This document shows, piece by piece, positions 62,210 to 64,000 of a stretch of 64,000 bases of DNA (positions within the stretch are counted from its first letter, which is position 1; each line of letters begins with the position of its first letter). The stretch is from the NCBI GenBank assembly GCA_020543525.1, contig JAHYIO010000004.1:1860001-1924000 (forward strand), given 5' to 3'. Below the pieces are notes generated by a model. It did no database searches, was not told the origin of the DNA, and saw only the letters and a list, made by a program, of their open reading frames with translations. Source of the DNA: Coriolopsis trogii (Eukaryota; Basidiomycota; Agaricomycetes; Polyporales; Polyporaceae). Position numbers and translations under genes: made by a program.

Positions 62210-63454
62210 ATGTCAAACATACTCTCTATCCCGAAGACGTTAGAAGACTGGCCACTTCCTCGTCGTATCTCTCCGTACTATGAGGAAGTGTCGAGGGACT
62301 GTTCGGAATGGCTTAAATCGCTCGGTCCTATCTTCAATCTTCCTGCTACCGTTGAGGCCTACAACGACGCAAAGTTTGGTACGCCACCGTGTCAGCGAGT
62401 TCAAAGGCTACATCGACTAATAGGGCAACAGATTTACTGACCGCACTCACCTTTCCGGCTCATACCAAAGGCAATAATTTCTGTGGCACCTCTGCTGTGC
62501 GACATGGCTATGCTGACAGTTGACACAGAACAATTCACATCGGCGTGCAGGTTCATGCATGTACTTTGGGTCTTCGAAGAGTGCACGGATGCAATCGACG
62601 AGGCCGGAGCCAGAGCCCTAGCAGACATGGTCTCCACTATACTTCACGACCCGTGGATGCCACGCACCAAGAACGAGACGCCACTTGGAGAACTGACTAG
62701 ACAGTGAGTAGAGACGATGAGTACGCGGCGCAGCATGCAAGACACTCACGATCATGTTGAATCCCAGATTCTGGATGCGTACAGTACAGCAGACCACGCT
62801 GACCGGACGCGCCCGCTTCGAGCGTTCCATGAGCTTGTGGATGACAAGTGTAGTGGGCGAAGCTCGGGACCGTGAGCAGGGCCGACTGCGTACAATGGAT
62901 GAGTATATGGCGCAGCGGCGCTACACAGTCGGCGTAGAGCCCTGTTACGCGTTTGCAGCAGTCGCAATTGACCTCCCCAACGAGGTCTATGAACACCCGT
63001 TGGTTGCATCTCTGCGGAAGGCTGTGGTAGATCTTATCATCTATGACAACGTGAGTACAAAAGTTGCTCGAACGCGCTCACTGCTTGGTAATGACTCTGA
63101 CGTCGCCCACAGGACCTCGTTTCGTACAAGAAAGAGGTAGCGGCCGGGGACTTTTGCAACATTATAGCAATAGCAATGAACGAGTACGGCTTCAAGTTGG
63201 ATGAGGCCTGTGCATGGCTCGTTGCGCGACACAAGGAGTGTGCAAGCCGAGCGCTGGCAACTTGGCCGAAAGTCCTGGCGCTGTCTTTCACGCCGAAGAT
63301 CGACAAAGACTTGGCTTTCTTCCTGGACTATGTCATGAACTGGCCGCGTGCGAATGTTTGCTGGGGCTACGAAGGTCGGAGGTACTTTGGCAGTGATGGA
63401 TTACGTGTTCAGCAGGAGAGGGTCGTGGAGTTGCTGCCTGCGGGGAAAGACTGA
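62210..63454 (+). CDS. Class I sesquiterpene synthase
   Basis: Terpene cyclase acting on a prenyl diphosphate, probably farnesyl diphosphate. Exons 62210-62378, 62432-62470, 62520-62703, 62768-63050 and 63113-63454 give 338 residues. The second intron starts with GC. Family signs: the N-terminal LEDWPLPRRISPYYEE, the first metal motif region LWVFEECTD (Glu89 to Asp93, where most relatives have DE or DD at the start), DEYMAQRRYTVGVEPCYAF, the NSE triad NDLVSYKKE with Asn225, Ser229 and Glu233 (the Asn codon ends exon 4), and WPRANVCWGYEGRRYFG with the Arg315-Tyr316 pair. The length is typical for basidiomycete sesquiterpene synthases. No P450 or transferase sits beside it, so it appears as a stand-alone gene. 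The product cannot be predicted from sequence. Confidence 0.92.
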
Positions 63455-64000
63455 TTAGTGGTGTTCAAATGATATACTCGGTGGGCATCATCGTGTACTT
63501 CGTCGTGCTCGGTAAAATCTTGAAGTATCATTGTATGCTGCTTGATGCGATAATATGCAGGCGTCGAGGCAAAGCATTCGGGTGCCACCTCGCGTTGCGA
63601 GAAAGGACGCATACATATGTGAGATGGAATACCGAGGCTTGGAAGTGAGCCAGGAGGGCATTTGTACAACGGAGCGAGCAGTCAGAAACATAGAAGACGT
63701 GTAAACGAGAACATGCCTCTTATACTCTTCGATGCTGCAGAACGAGACGCTCTGCGCTGACCAGTCTATTGCAACGTTCCACGGTCCACGCCGGATGGAT
63801 CTTTCCTCCCGTAGCTTCCCCATGTCACAAGGGACAGATTAACCCTGAATGACATCCTCACAACACATAGATGCCACAAAGAGCGTCGGACAGCCCCTAT
63901 GTACTAGCAGCGGATCGAGCGATAGGGCTCACGATGTCTCTCGTTCAGTCTGCAAAGAATCAGACACGACTCACCTTACGTAGCCATGTTTTCTTCTGCC
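63455..64000. other. Window end, no gene seen
   Basis: 3' flank of the terpene synthase. A minus frame at 63488-63823 has no family resemblance. Confidence 0.45.

Overview
This window looks like nuclear DNA of a filamentous basidiomycete, most likely an Agaricomycete of the polypore type. I infer this from short introns of about 45-65 nt (GTRNGT donor, CTNAY branch site, AG acceptor) in nearly every gene, a GC-rich coding bias, gene-dense layout on both strands, and family content typical of the group: an atypical G-alpha with a long insert, DUF6593, a CRN/RHS-type NTPase, a class I sesquiterpene synthase and GPI-anchored wall proteins. Gene models below were spliced by hand; where I give exon joins, exon lengths sum to a whole number of codons and reading frame is kept across every junction.

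Left part (0-22.7 kb): an atypical G-alpha gene (minus) with two interchangeable-looking last exons; a Cbf1-type bHLH factor (minus); a GPI-anchored GH16 beta-glucanase (plus); a P-loop NTPase of the CRN/RHS type (plus) facing an inverted, internally deleted copy of itself; a Set5-type lysine methyltransferase (plus); ALKBH6 (minus) with a 14-nt exon between two GC-AG introns; and a long disordered protein (plus).

Middle part (23.8-45 kb): a GH18 chitinase with a chitin-binding tail (minus); two Old Yellow Enzyme paralogues with the same intron positions, divergently arranged around a Kre9/Knh1-like wall protein and an F-box protein; a BAG-domain protein; a DUF6593 protein; a DUF202 membrane protein; a DNAJC7-like TPR/J-domain cochaperone; and the mitochondrial insertase OXA1.

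Right part (45-64 kb): an extraordinarily intron-dense transcription unit (about 30 introns in 3.4 kb, exons 20-70 nt) of unknown product; CHO2, phosphatidylethanolamine methyltransferase; an MFS monocarboxylate-type transporter; an NHX-type cation/H+ exchanger; and a terpene synthase with a variant first metal motif.

Nothing here forms an operon or an obvious biosynthetic cluster. Functional themes recur: cell-wall remodelling (GH16, GH18, Kre9-like), Hsp70 cochaperones (BAG, DNAJC7) and membrane/lipid functions (CHO2, OXA1, NHX). No tRNA, rRNA, CRISPR or intact transposon was recognised. The two least ordinary observations are the paired 50-nt terminal exons of the G-alpha gene and the intron-dense unit upstream of CHO2.
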